This document shows, one piece after another, positions 35,935-44,319 of a stretch of DNA of 62,922 nt. The first letter of the stretch is position 1. The number at the start of each line of letters is the position of its first letter. The notes below the pieces were generated by a model. The model worked only from the letters and a program-made list of their open reading frames with translations, was not told the DNA's origin and did no database searches. A program made the position numbers and the translations under genes. The DNA is from Stenomitos rutilans HA7619-LM2 (lineage in GTDB: Bacteria; Cyanobacteriota; Cyanobacteriia; Leptolyngbyales; Leptolyngbyaceae): positions 1-62,922 of the forward strand of contig JAHHIE010000038.1 in assembly GCA_019358945.1 (NCBI GenBank). Direction: 5' to 3'.

Positions 35935-36343
35935 AGGAACGTTTGGCTTAGACGTTTGAACGAAGTGAAGGCAGACGGTGGCGGCAAGGGAGTTGTTGAT
36001 TTTTAGTGTTTAGAAGGAGTCAAAAACGACTCATGTACTAACAGCCAACAACCAACAACTAACAACTGGGTCAACTCAAACCTCTCAGTCTGACGGCTGA
36101 GTGCTAAAAGCTGACGGCTGATAGCTAATCACTATCCCATTCCTCATTTTTCCCTTTTATGCCGACAGTTCACGATGACTACATCAAATCAGTTGGTGTG
36201 ACTTGGTACAATTGCGGGTCAGACATTCCTTTAAGCTAATGACGCTCTAACAAGCTGCGCCTTTGGGGCACTACTAAAAAAGCTGGTAGCTGACTGCTGC
36301 GGCCACGTCTAGTTAACTCAACTAAAACCCGTTGTAAAGCCAA
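35935..36343. other. spacer with short tandem repeats
   Basis: AACAACCAACAACTAACAAC (about 36041-36066) and CTGACGGCTGAGTGCTAAAAG-type units (36090-36125) are the genome's dispersed heptamer repeats. The promoter of the malic enzyme gene is presumably in the last 200 bases; I cannot point to a clear -10/-35 pair. Confidence 0.45.
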
Positions 36344-37741
36344 ATGCCCATGACTAACCTCACTCCTAATTCCAGTTTTAGCCTGACCATCCGCTTCCAG
36401 GTGCCAAATCGCCCTGGGATGCTGGCATCGGTGACTAAAGCCGTCTCTAGCTTGGGCGGCAACATGGGTCAAATTGATTTGATTGAGCAGACTCGCCAGT
36501 TGTCGCTGCGCGATATCACCATTGATGCGGCCAGTACAGAACACGCAGAGACGATCGTGGAAGCTGTAAAAGCACTCCCCGATATTAAAGTGCTGAATGT
36601 GTACGATCGCACCTTTGACTTGCATCGTGGCGGCAAAATCACCGTAGAGAGCCGTATTCCATTACGGGGACAGGCCGATTTGGCAATGGCGTATACGCCA
36701 GGGGTGGGGCGTATTTGCACCGCGATTGCGGAAGAGCCAGAAAAGGTCTACACCCTAACCATCAAACAAAACACGGTAGCGATCGTCACCGATGGGAGTG
36801 CTGTCTTGGGGCTGGGAAATTTGGGGCCTGAAGCGGCGATGCCAGTCATGGAAGGCAAAGCCATGCTGTTTAAAGAGTTTGGCGATTTGGACGCATTCCC
36901 CATTTGTCTCGCCACGCAAGATACCGATGCGATCGTGGAAACGGTAAAGCACATTGCGCCCGTCTTTGGCGGCGTCAACCTGGAAGATATTGCGGCTCCC
37001 CGTTGCTTTGAGATTGAAGCCCGCCTCCAACGCGAACTGAATATTCCTGTTTTTCATGATGATCAGCATGGGACAGCTATCGTCACACTGGCGGCACTCA
37101 TCAACGCATTGAAGCTTGTGAACAAAACAATGGCAGACGTGCGCATTGTGATTAATGGGGCAGGCGCAGCAGGGGTGGCGATCGCTCGACTACTTCGTAA
37201 AGCAGGCGCAGAGCATATCGCCATGTGCGATTCCAAAGGCATCCTGTCGTTTGATCGCGCTGATCTCAATGATCAGAAGCGTGAATTTGCCCTTGAGAAA
37301 GGCGGCAAGCTGGCTGATGCGATGAAAGACAGCGATGTTTTCCTGGGTGTTAGCGCGCCAGGAGTCGTGACACGTGAGATGGTGCGATCAATGGCAAAAG
37401 ATCCGATCGTGTTTGCAATGGCAAACCCCATTCCCGAAATTCAGCCAGAGCTGGTCACGCAGGATGTCGCTGTGATGGCAACTGGGCGCAGCGATTATCC
37501 CAATCAAATCAACAACGTGCTGGCATTTCCCGGTGTCTTTCGAGGTGCCCTGGATTGCCGTGCCTCTACCTTTACGATCAGCATGTATCTCGAAGCAGCA
37601 CAGGCAATTGCCTCGCTCGTGAAACCATCTGATCTCAATCACGAGTTTATTATTCCATCCGTTTTTGATGAGCGAGTGGCAACGGCTGTCTCTGCGGCTG
37701 TACAGCAGGCAGCACGTCAGGATGGTGTCGCGCGGGCTTAG
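36344..37741 (+). CDS. NAD(P)-dependent malic enzyme with N-terminal ACT domain
   Basis: The protein is 465 residues and decarboxylates malate to pyruvate. Residues about 8-80 form an ACT domain (FRFQVPNRPGMLASVTKAVS is near the printed start TIRFQVPNRPG). The malic domain has AMAYTPGVGRIC, the KNTVAIVTDGSAVLGLGNLG-type segment and FHDDQHGTAIV. The nucleotide-binding domain has VINGAGAAGVAIARLL, and NPIPEIQPELV follows. The ACT fusion suggests allosteric control by an amino acid or similar ligand. It is followed by an intrinsic terminator and stands alone. Confidence 0.93.
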   Translation: MPMTNLTPNSSFSLTIRFQVPNRPGMLASVTKAVSSLGGNMGQIDLIEQTRQLSLRDITIDAASTEHAETIVEAVKALPDIKVLNVYDRTFDLHRGGKITVESRIPLRGQADLAMAYTPGVGRICTAIAEEPEKVYTLTIKQNTVAIVTDGSAVLGLGNLGPEAAMPVMEGKAMLFKEFGDLDAFPICLATQDTDAIVETVKHIAPVFGGVNLEDIAAPRCFEIEARLQRELNIPVFHDDQHGTAIVTLAALINALKLVNKTMADVRIVINGAGAAGVAIARLLRKAGAEHIAMCDSKGILSFDRADLNDQKREFALEKGGKLADAMKDSDVFLGVSAPGVVTREMVRSMAKDPIVFAMANPIPEIQPELVTQDVAVMATGRSDYPNQINNVLAFPGVFRGALDCRASTFTISMYLEAAQAIASLVKPSDLNHEFIIPSVFDERVATAVSAAVQQAARQDGVARA

Positions 37742-37752
37742 CGCCGATTTTA

Positions 37753-37774
37753 GAAGCCAATGCAGGCTTTTTTT
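37753..37774 (+). terminator. intrinsic terminator of the malic enzyme gene
   Basis: AAGCC (37754-37758) and GGCTT (37765-37769) form a short stem with a six-base loop and run into seven T, twelve bases after the stop codon. Confidence 0.65.
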
Positions 37775-37802
37775 GTAGCGCTCAAGCTTACCTGGAACAA
37801 GA

Positions 37803-38021
37803 CTAATCCAACCGCAGTAGCCCTTTGCGTACCCCGTAGAACAAGCGATCAATAATGATGTAATCTTCCTCAGTCAGCCCATCAGTTAACAGGGTCAGCA
37901 TCAATTGATAGCGGTTGGAAGGCGTAATCTTACCTGATCCCAGGATTTGTCCTGCCAGGTCTTCTAGTGAGATACGGGTGGGAACGGCGATCGTAATCAT
38001 AAGCGGCAACCTGATTGTCAT
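37803..38021 (-). CDS. small conserved cyanobacterial protein, 72 aa
   Basis: The sequence opens MTIRLPLMITIAVPTRISLE and continues DLAGQILGSGKITPSNRYQL, LTDGLTEEDYIIIDRLFYGV and RKGLLRL. This pattern (strand, short helix, GKIT, NRYQLM, LTEEDYIIIDRL) is a familiar small cyanobacterial protein with no assigned role, possibly a regulator. I start at 38021 because the in-frame codons further upstream resemble a spurious extension. It converges with the malic enzyme gene. Confidence 0.68.
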   Translation of the reverse strand: MTIRLPLMITIAVPTRISLEDLAGQILGSGKITPSNRYQLMLTLLTDGLTEEDYIIIDRLFYGVRKGLLRLD

Positions 38022-38301
38022 CTGTTTCAAAGGTTTCGTTAGCATTCCCTCCCGCTTTGTCTGCGTAACAAGTTGTGTATCAGCTTTAAGCAAATTACAC
38101 CCTGCACAACTGATGACGACAAGCAGCAGCAAGAACCATCACCAGCCTCGATCGTATGTCTACCTTCAGTCATTCCCTCTTGAGTAATCCGCGTTTGGTA
38201 GCAAGTGTGACTGCAACCCGCTCACTGCACATGAGTAGTATGTATACTGCATACCCCAGCGTGTTGTTCGCTAAACGCTGTTGCAAGGAGTCGTGGTTCA
38301 C

Positions 38302-39339
38302 ATGGTTAATACAGCTCGTCGAACGGTTTATCCCAGAGGCTGCACCTTTACCGAATCAGATTGGGATGCACTGGCACCTTTTTGGTATCCGATCGCCTTT
38401 AGCCGCGATGTGAAAGAGCAGCCCATCTCTGCAACTTTGCTCGATCAGCGGTTAGTGATTTGGCGTACCTCAGCGGGCATTTCTGTAGCCAACGATATTT
38501 GTCTGCATCGTGGCATTCCACTAAGCATGGGTTGGGTTAGCGGCGACCAGCTTATTTGCAAGTACCACGGCTTTCACTACTCAGCCGAGGGGCGCTGTGT
38601 CGAAGTACCTGCAAACCCTGGTGCCACCATTCCTGCTAAGCTTTGCCTCAAAACCTATCCGGTCAAAGAAGCGTATGGGCTGGTGTGGACATCGCTTGGC
38701 GGGGGTGAAGAATATCCCTTACCTGACCTGCATGAGTGGGATGACCCTAACTATCAGCAAATTCTGCCGAATGCGGTCGATATCAATGCGGCGGCTGGCA
38801 GACAAATGGAGGGCTTTCTTGACGTGGCGCATTTTGCCTGGGTGCATACCAACACCTTCGGCGACCTCAACAATCCGGTGGTGCCGCGCTACGATGTCGA
38901 AAAAACACCCAATGGGATTCGCGCTGAGTACCTCAGTACGGTCAGCAATTTTCCCAAAGCCATGCAAGATCTTGCCCCGCCTAATTTTCAGTGGCTCCGC
39001 ATTTTCGAGGTGTTCTTCCCGTTTACCGCACGCCTGACGGTGCATTTCCCTGGCGAGGGACGGTTGTGTATTCTCAATGCGGCTTCGCCAGTGTCTGCCC
39101 GCAAAACGCGTATCTTCGTCCCACTGTGCCGCAATTTTGACAAAGATGCACCGCTGGAACCTGTGTACGAATTTAACTACCAGGTGTTTGCCGAAGATCA
39201 GGAAGTGGTGGAAGCCCAATATCCCGAAGATTTGCCGCTGGAACTTTCTACTGAATCGCATATTGGCGCAGACCGAACCTCGATCGCCTATCGCAAAGGG
39301 CTGGGTGCGCTTGGCTTGGGTCGAACGTATACGGCTTGA
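38302..39339 (+). CDS. Rieske 2Fe-2S oxygenase, Pao/VanA-like
   Basis: The protein is 345 residues. The Rieske cluster ligands are CLHRG and CKYHGFHY (CxH..CxxH). The C-terminal catalytic domain has EGFLDVAHFAWVHTNTFGD, which supplies the iron-binding His residues (D..H....H). It resembles the pheophorbide a oxygenase/Tic55-like or vanillate demethylase class of mononuclear-iron oxygenases. No ferredoxin or reductase gene is adjacent. ATG 38302 follows AAGGAG at eleven bases; an in-frame GTG at 38293 is possible. The substrate cannot be decided from the sequence. Confidence 0.88.
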   Translation: MVNTARRTVYPRGCTFTESDWDALAPFWYPIAFSRDVKEQPISATLLDQRLVIWRTSAGISVANDICLHRGIPLSMGWVSGDQLICKYHGFHYSAEGRCVEVPANPGATIPAKLCLKTYPVKEAYGLVWTSLGGGEEYPLPDLHEWDDPNYQQILPNAVDINAAAGRQMEGFLDVAHFAWVHTNTFGDLNNPVVPRYDVEKTPNGIRAEYLSTVSNFPKAMQDLAPPNFQWLRIFEVFFPFTARLTVHFPGEGRLCILNAASPVSARKTRIFVPLCRNFDKDAPLEPVYEFNYQVFAEDQEVVEAQYPEDLPLELSTESHIGADRTSIAYRKGLGALGLGRTYTA

Positions 39340-39484
39340 AGTCTGTTGGCAATCAGCGATCAGCAGTCAGCGGTCAGCTTGTTTGGTTCGCTGGTAGACA
39401 ATTGTGTCGGGTAGTACGAAGCATTCTTAAGCTCAGTATGCTGTCATGATTTGGGAGGGGACTCGCAAACTATGAACTAAAGCA

Positions 39485-40012
39485 ATGGATGCCGATCGAA
39501 TCATTTTTCAAGCGAAGTGGATTGTGGTCAAAGAAAGTCCTAGAGGATTTCAGTATTTGGAACGCAAGGGCAAAGATTCGGTTGCCGTTTTTCTGTTGCG
39601 AAGCAGTGCAAACCCGCCGCAGTACGAAGTCCTCATTCGCCAGCAGCATCTTTGTCTCGACAATCGAGAAGTAGATGGGATGTTTAAGCTCTTCCCCTGT
39701 CCGATTACGGGCGCATTGGAGGAAGGGGAATCGCCTGAAGCCGCTGCGCTGCGAGAAACTTACGAAGAAGCAGGGTATCGAGTGACAGTACAACCATTCG
39801 GTCAGTACATCGTCGGTACGCAGGTGAATGAAATGTGTTATCTCTACTATGCTGATGTGACTGGAGTGGAGCCGGATATCGCGCTCCAAGATGGCACCTA
39901 CATGGAATCAATCGGGCACAACGAGTGGCATCCCTTTGAATACTTGAAGCACTGCGACTACGCCGCCTGCCAGATTGGTTACGCGAAGCTTCGATCGCGC
40001 CTCTTCCAGTAG
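39485..40012 (+). CDS. Nudix hydrolase
   Basis: The protein is 175 residues. The Nudix box GALEEGESPEAAALRETYEE with AGY is complete (GX5EX7REUXEEXG). It is preceded by KDSVAVFLLRSSANPPQYEV and LIRQQHLCLDN and followed by VGTQVNEMCYLYYADVTGVE, the ADP-ribose-pyrophosphatase-like layout. Substrate is not determined by the sequence. It is the first of two closely spaced plus-strand genes with the membrane protein downstream. Confidence 0.9.
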   Translation: MDADRIIFQAKWIVVKESPRGFQYLERKGKDSVAVFLLRSSANPPQYEVLIRQQHLCLDNREVDGMFKLFPCPITGALEEGESPEAAALRETYEEAGYRVTVQPFGQYIVGTQVNEMCYLYYADVTGVEPDIALQDGTYMESIGHNEWHPFEYLKHCDYAACQIGYAKLRSRLFQ

Positions 40013-40049
40013 AATAGGTGGGCATCGATCGCAAACAATGCCAAGCTGC

Positions 40050-40523
40050 ATGACAAACCCCTACGCTGAAAACCGGGACTATTGGATCAAGCAAAGCGAG
40101 ATGTTGCAGGCTGCGATCGCGCGGATGGCAAATAATTCATTAGAAGTGAAAAAAGTTGGCATCACAGTTTGGGCCGCGATCGTCGGTTTTGGGTTTGCCA
40201 ATCGAAGTACCGCCTTATTTCTATTAGCATTCATCGCTTTTGCCTTATTTGGTGTCCTGGATCTTTACTACCTCGATCTGGAGCGCAAGTTTCGCGAGAA
40301 CTTTAATCGCCTCACTCGCATTAACAGTGGCTACATCATCAGTGACGATGATGCATGGGTTGAGAAGATGCAAGGGAACTTTCTCAAACCGGATGGATCG
40401 ACCAAATTTTTGGAACAGTTTCCTCAAGCAATCCAATCCTGGGCAAATTTGCCATATTTAATTACCTTTCTCATCACAATTTTGCTTCTGGTCGTCCCGT
40501 TTCCAGCGTTGCCCTCAAAGTAG
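40050..40523 (+). CDS. membrane protein with two helix hairpins, 157 aa
   Basis: A soluble amphipathic N-terminal helix (YWIKQSEMLQAAIARMANNS) is followed by two membrane helices (about 38-75: VGITVWAAIVGFGF and TALFLLAFIAFALFGVLDLY). An arginine-rich turn LDLERKFRENFNRL comes next, then a loop and a C-terminal helix (LPYLITFLITILLLVVPF). The helix-hairpin plus YLDLERKFR pattern resembles small two-helix effectors found with nucleotide-signalling conflict systems, but no cyclase or sensor gene is next to it. It is 38 bases after the Nudix gene. Function unknown. Confidence 0.72.
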   Translation: MTNPYAENRDYWIKQSEMLQAAIARMANNSLEVKKVGITVWAAIVGFGFANRSTALFLLAFIAFALFGVLDLYYLDLERKFRENFNRLTRINSGYIISDDDAWVEKMQGNFLKPDGSTKFLEQFPQAIQSWANLPYLITFLITILLLVVPFPALPSK

Positions 40524-40630
40524 AGCGATCGTTCCAACTACCATGCGATCGCGCCCATAGAAAAAGCGATCGCGTACACCGTCCATATCAATTTGCAGGC
40601 AACTTGCAGGAAAGGATGCAAGAGGCAATT

Positions 40631-41020
40631 CTATGCTGCAACAGGTCTGGGGGCATGCAGACCAATACCGTTGCCTTCGCTGTCTTGAATGATGCCAATA
40701 AACCCCGGCTCACCAATATCGGTCTTGGGCATCAAGAGCTTACCTCCGCTAAACTCTACCCGTCCCAATGCCTGTTCTAACTGTTCCACCGTGCCCAGGT
40801 TCAGGTAAATTAAGGTGCCTGTCATGGAAGGAGTCAGGCGATCACTTTTGACGATCGCGCCTCCCACACTGGTTGCCGTCTGAGCGCTGGGGAAGAAGGC
40901 TTGCGGCTCTCCCATAAATTCTGCTTTTTGGATTTCGGTACCCAATACAGAGCTGTAAAAGGTGACTGCTCGATCGAAATCGGCAGCAGGAATTTCAAAC
41001 CAGTTGATGGCATTCTGCAT
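40631..41020 (-). CDS. VOC-family (glyoxalase-like) protein
   Basis: The protein is 129 residues with two beta-alpha-beta-beta-beta halves: NWFEIPAADFDRAVTFYSSV, then LGTEIQKAEF, followed by IYLNLGTVEQLEQALGRVEF and the end motif GEPGFIGIIQDSEGNGIGLH. This is the VOC/bleomycin-resistance fold, and the EGNGIGLH ending carries the usual metal-ligand position although Glu is replaced. Reaction unknown. Confidence 0.88.
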   Translation of the reverse strand: MQNAINWFEIPAADFDRAVTFYSSVLGTEIQKAEFMGEPQAFFPSAQTATSVGGAIVKSDRLTPSMTGTLIYLNLGTVEQLEQALGRVEFSGGKLLMPKTDIGEPGFIGIIQDSEGNGIGLHAPRPVAA

Positions 41021-41228
41021 ATAAGCTCCTTGTCAGCAATAGGACCACTCAAGCTTACTGGAAGAAATAAAATAGAACAAGTGTACTTATATGCGCCTCT
41101 CCGCTAAGACTCAACGGTGCCAGGTAGCAAAAAAACAAAATGCCGATTCTGTGTAGGGTTAGAGGCTAGCAATTTGATTGGCTGACAAATCTTCCCGTGA
41201 TCGCTTGCCCCGCCCTGCACTTTGAGTG

Positions 41229-42560
41229 CTTGTCATTACCCAGATTTTTTACCTCAGCCTGCCTGCGAGCGAGGCGCCCCAGCAGCGCTCTTGGAGACGG
41301 CACCAGCCGCGCCACAAAGTTTGCCCACCTGGGTTGCCATCGCCTCTACGCCCAATCGCGCCACCTATTGCGCCAAAGACCGCCAAAATTCGCCGAGTGT
41401 TTGGGGTGGGTGCGGCAATGCCTGACGCGCCGTTAAGACCGGAATCATCGCGTCAGGCATCGCGTCGGGTGTGGGTGTTTCTGGGTGGGTTCGCGCGAAG
41501 GTTCGCAGTGGCGGCAGTCGCACTGCCCCAATGGCGAGCAAGCCTAACAATCGCACCAAGCCGTCAGCCGTGGTCAATGGGCGGCGTTCATGGCACAGCC
41601 ACGCTTGAGACAGTTGTGAGACGCCTCAAACACCCAACGTCTGCGTACCACTCCACGTGCATCAGGGCCTCGGTTGCATCGCTGAGTGCAATGGTGGTAA
41701 ACAACACCCATGCCAACGCTTGGGCTCGCTTTGTCCCTTGCCACACGCGCATGCACCAACCCGACGGCGCTGCTTCGTGTCGCTCACTGCCAGGCACCAG
41801 AGGCCGCACAGACAGTGCAAACCAGGCAACCTGTCAGGGCAACCGTCTGTTGCGGCTGTCCATCGCGTCCTCGCAGTTTTAGCGTGGTTTGAGCCAGCGC
41901 AGAGACGAAAACACCTCACGGCCCCGGTCGCCCACACTCCCCCAACGTTGCTCGCCCTTTGGCGCACGTCCTATCGCTTCGAGCCGTTCTGCCCAAACTT
42001 CGGCTTCTCGCTAGCGTGCTGCACGTTGTGTCCGGGTTTCCGTTCCCGCTTTGACCGCAGTGCGTCGCCACACCCGTTGTCCAGCCAGTCCCATCACCTC
42101 TGCGTTTCCAGGCGTCGGAATGACTGCAAGCCAACTGTGCCACATCCAGCCTCGACCGCCAGCGTTGCCGAGGTGTCCAAGCGCTTGTGTTGGAACGTGA
42201 GCGCTGTCATCCAGGTCGCTGGTCGCTGGCACTAAGAGCACGACCGCCGCACGGCTCTGGGGTGGCTCGGTCTCGCGCCTGCTGCCAGGGCGGTTGACTC
42301 AGAACCGCATGCGTCACAGCGGCCTCGTCGAGCAGTCGACAGCCCGCTGTGAGTTCTCGTCAACGCAGCAGTTGTGCGGGCAGCCTACCATCAAGATCTC
42401 CTGCCAGAGCCGCTCCCATCTTCATCGCTCGTCGCGTCCGGCGCGCATCGCCTAACGCTGCTTCTCCCCATTGCTGTTCTGCCCACTGTCCCAGCTTGCC
42501 GTATGCGTCGATGGTCGTGCCCACACTCTAGCTCACTGCAAAAAGGTGGGTAATGACAAG
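41229..42560 (-). mobile_element. decayed GC-rich IS4/Tn5-like insertion sequence
   Basis: Perfect 14-bp terminal inverted repeats CTTGTCATTACCCA (41229-41242) and TGGGTAATGACAAG (42547-42560), with T-rich continuation inside both, delimit 1.33 kb. The interior is markedly more GC-rich than the neighbourhood and encodes a broken transposase on the minus strand. No target duplication is visible. Confidence 0.8.
41250..42533 (-). pseudogene. Tn5-like IS4-family transposase, multiply broken
   Basis: Minus-strand pieces appear in the order expected for a Tn5-like transposase but in shifting frames. The N-terminal AYGKLGQWAEQQWGEAALGD with RRTRRAMKMGAAL is near 42500-42400. VLLVPATSDLDDSAH and LAVIPTPG (DDE region) are near 42240-42100. 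LGLLAIGAVRLPPLRTFA and QTLGEFWRSLAQ are near 41560-41370, and DGNPGGQTLWRGW is near 41330-41290. Several frameshifts and stops separate them, so the gene is dead. Long open frames on the plus strand of this region are by-products of its GC-rich composition. Confidence 0.78.
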
Positions 42561-42687
42561 GTTTATTAGGACGGGCGTGGTAAGGTTGATACCTCAAAGT
42601 TTTTGAGCTTAATTGATGACGCGCTCTAACACTCCACTTGTTAGCGGTGCTCTACAATCAAAAACATCGCCAGCACTTGCACGACCT

Positions 42688-43605
42688 ATGCTGCCAATCA
42701 TTTACTCAGACGACTTTTTGCTGCACGAAACAGGGCACTTTCATCCTGAAAAACCCGCACGATTAACGGCAATCAAAACAGCGTTGAAAGCAGCATCCTG
42801 GGCAGATCAGCTAGAGTGGCTATCGCCTACCCCTGTAGAGCAGCGTCCAGTGATGGCAGCACTCGCGCAGGTGCATTCCCAACGCTATATCGAAGGTGTA
42901 CGCCGATTGGCAGAGCGGGGCGGCGGCTATTTAGATGCCGATACGCCAATTTCACTGCGCACTTATGACGTGGCGTTGTTAGCGGTAAGTGCCTGGTTAG
43001 ATGGGGTTGATCGCGTGCTGGAAACGGCGAATCCAGCCTTTGTCTTAGCGCGCCCACCAGGGCATCATGCTTTGAGCGACGTGGGTATGGGCTTTTGCAT
43101 TTTCTCTAATGCCGCGATCGCCGCTCACTATGCACTCACCCAACCGGGCATCGATCGAGTTGCCATTCTTGATTGGGACGTGCATCACGGTAACGGTACC
43201 CAGGCGATTGTCGAAAGGCATCCCCAAATTGCTTATTGCTCATTGCATGAGTCTCCCCAGTATCCCGGCACAGGCGCAGCAACCGAGCGTGGACTGTATC
43301 ACAATGTGCTGAACGTGCCGATGCCTGCTGGTAGCACGATGGCAGATTATGCACCAGCTTTTGAGCAACAGGTCATACCATTTTTGACGCACTTTCGACC
43401 AGATTTGCTGATTATCAGCGCTGGGTATGATGCCACCCATGCCGATCCCCTGGCAGATATTGCACTCAAACCAGAAGATTTTGGAGTATTTACACGCCAT
43501 TGTTTGACGCTCACTCACCATATCCTCTTTGGCCTGGAAGGTGGCTATGACCTGGATGCGATCGGGCGATCGGTGGTGGCAACGATCGAGCCATGCTTGT
43601 CATAG
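42688..43605 (+). CDS. histone-deacetylase/acetoin-utilisation family deacetylase
   Basis: The protein is 305 residues. IIYSDDFLLHETGHFHPEKP and ARL open the arginase-deacetylase fold. RPPGHHA holds the catalytic His pair, and DWDVHHGNGTQ and SAGYDATHADP supply the zinc-binding Asp-His-Asp set. The end FGLEGGYDLDAIGRSV is conserved. Such enzymes remove acyl groups from lysines or small amines; the bacterial substrate is unclear. ATG 42688 matches the usual N-terminus; an in-frame ATG at 42616 would add 24 low-complexity residues right next to the decayed IS. Confidence 0.92.
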   Translation: MLPIIYSDDFLLHETGHFHPEKPARLTAIKTALKAASWADQLEWLSPTPVEQRPVMAALAQVHSQRYIEGVRRLAERGGGYLDADTPISLRTYDVALLAVSAWLDGVDRVLETANPAFVLARPPGHHALSDVGMGFCIFSNAAIAAHYALTQPGIDRVAILDWDVHHGNGTQAIVERHPQIAYCSLHESPQYPGTGAATERGLYHNVLNVPMPAGSTMADYAPAFEQQVIPFLTHFRPDLLIISAGYDATHADPLADIALKPEDFGVFTRHCLTLTHHILFGLEGGYDLDAIGRSVVATIEPCLS

Positions 43606-43608
43606 AGC

Positions 43609-43690
43609 AGTTAATGATTGCGTAAGCTACAGTTTGGTAAATACGGGTGTAGGGCGTAGGGTGTGGTGAATGCAAATGAAAACGGCTCTC
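43609..43690 (+). repeat. dispersed repeat, copy 1 (copy 2 at about 49270-49370)
   Basis: AGCAGTTAATGATTGCGTAAGCTACAGT-type sequence, then GGGTGTAGGG, GGTGTGGTGAATGCAA and GGCTCTCATTC, recurs at 49273-49370 (AGCGGTTATTGATTGGTTAAGC, GGGTGTGGTGAATGCAA, GGCTGTAATTC) with scattered differences. Both copies follow a stop codon and have no coding potential. Confidence 0.6.
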
Positions 43691-43822
43691 ATTCACGGCA
43701 AAGGTTGCACCGTTCGTGCTTCTCCTAAGGTGCTGACGGCTAATTTATATTGTTAGGCATCGGAGTTTTTGATAAAGGAGTATTATGCCTTGTAAAACTC
43801 ATCAAAGTGAGTTTAATGCTAT

Positions 43823-44230
43823 ATGAAAAACCTGATTTTTTACTTAGGCTTTGCAACGCTCATTACCCACGAGCTTGATGCAATGACGCAATCTGAATGG
43901 AGATTGCTACTTGGGTTGAGAAGTCTGCCTGAACAAATTGCATCATTTACTTTTGTTGTTATTCACATACCTTTGATTGCAGCACTTCTGTGGTTGACAA
44001 GTAATGAATCTCCAAGTATTCGGCACTCTTCACGGATTGCATTCGCTACATTCCTTGTGATTCATATTGGGCTTCACAAGTTATTGGAAAATCACCCAGA
44101 TTACACATTTAACTCGTTGCTTTCTTCAGGGCTTATCTATGGCGGTGGTTTGCTTGGCTTTTTTTATTGGGTTTCGATTTTTATATCTTGGCGGCGCAGT
44201 GTGCCTAGCAATTCGCTTAGAGCGGACTAG
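43823..44230 (+). CDS. DUF6713-like membrane protein, 135 aa
   Basis: Four hydrophobic helices are predicted (about 3-17, 41-60, 70-84 and 101-122). The N-terminal motif THELDAMTQSEWRLL is the hallmark of a small family of bacterial membrane proteins of unknown function that I associate with DUF6713. Base composition is more AT-rich than its neighbours, which hints at transfer. It lies upstream of the glucosidase gene on the same strand with a 90-base gap. The family name is given with moderate certainty. Confidence 0.7.
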   Translation: MKNLIFYLGFATLITHELDAMTQSEWRLLLGLRSLPEQIASFTFVVIHIPLIAALLWLTSNESPSIRHSSRIAFATFLVIHIGLHKLLENHPDYTFNSLLSSGLIYGGGLLGFFYWVSIFISWRRSVPSNSLRAD

Positions 44231-44319
44231 CGAGGAATCTCGGTTTAGATTCAAAGAGTACTTGCCGCCGCCCAACCGGAACGTTAAAAGTAATTTCTAG
44301 AAGGGCTGTCAATGCCTGC

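Noticed and set aside
36236-36625. 129-codon minus-strand frame
   Set aside because: It overlaps the ACT domain of the malic enzyme on the other strand and has no ribosome site.
41226-42235. Long plus-strand frames of 218 and 192 codons
   Set aside because: They run antisense through the decayed GC-rich transposase; Arg/Pro/His-rich composition shows they are artefacts.
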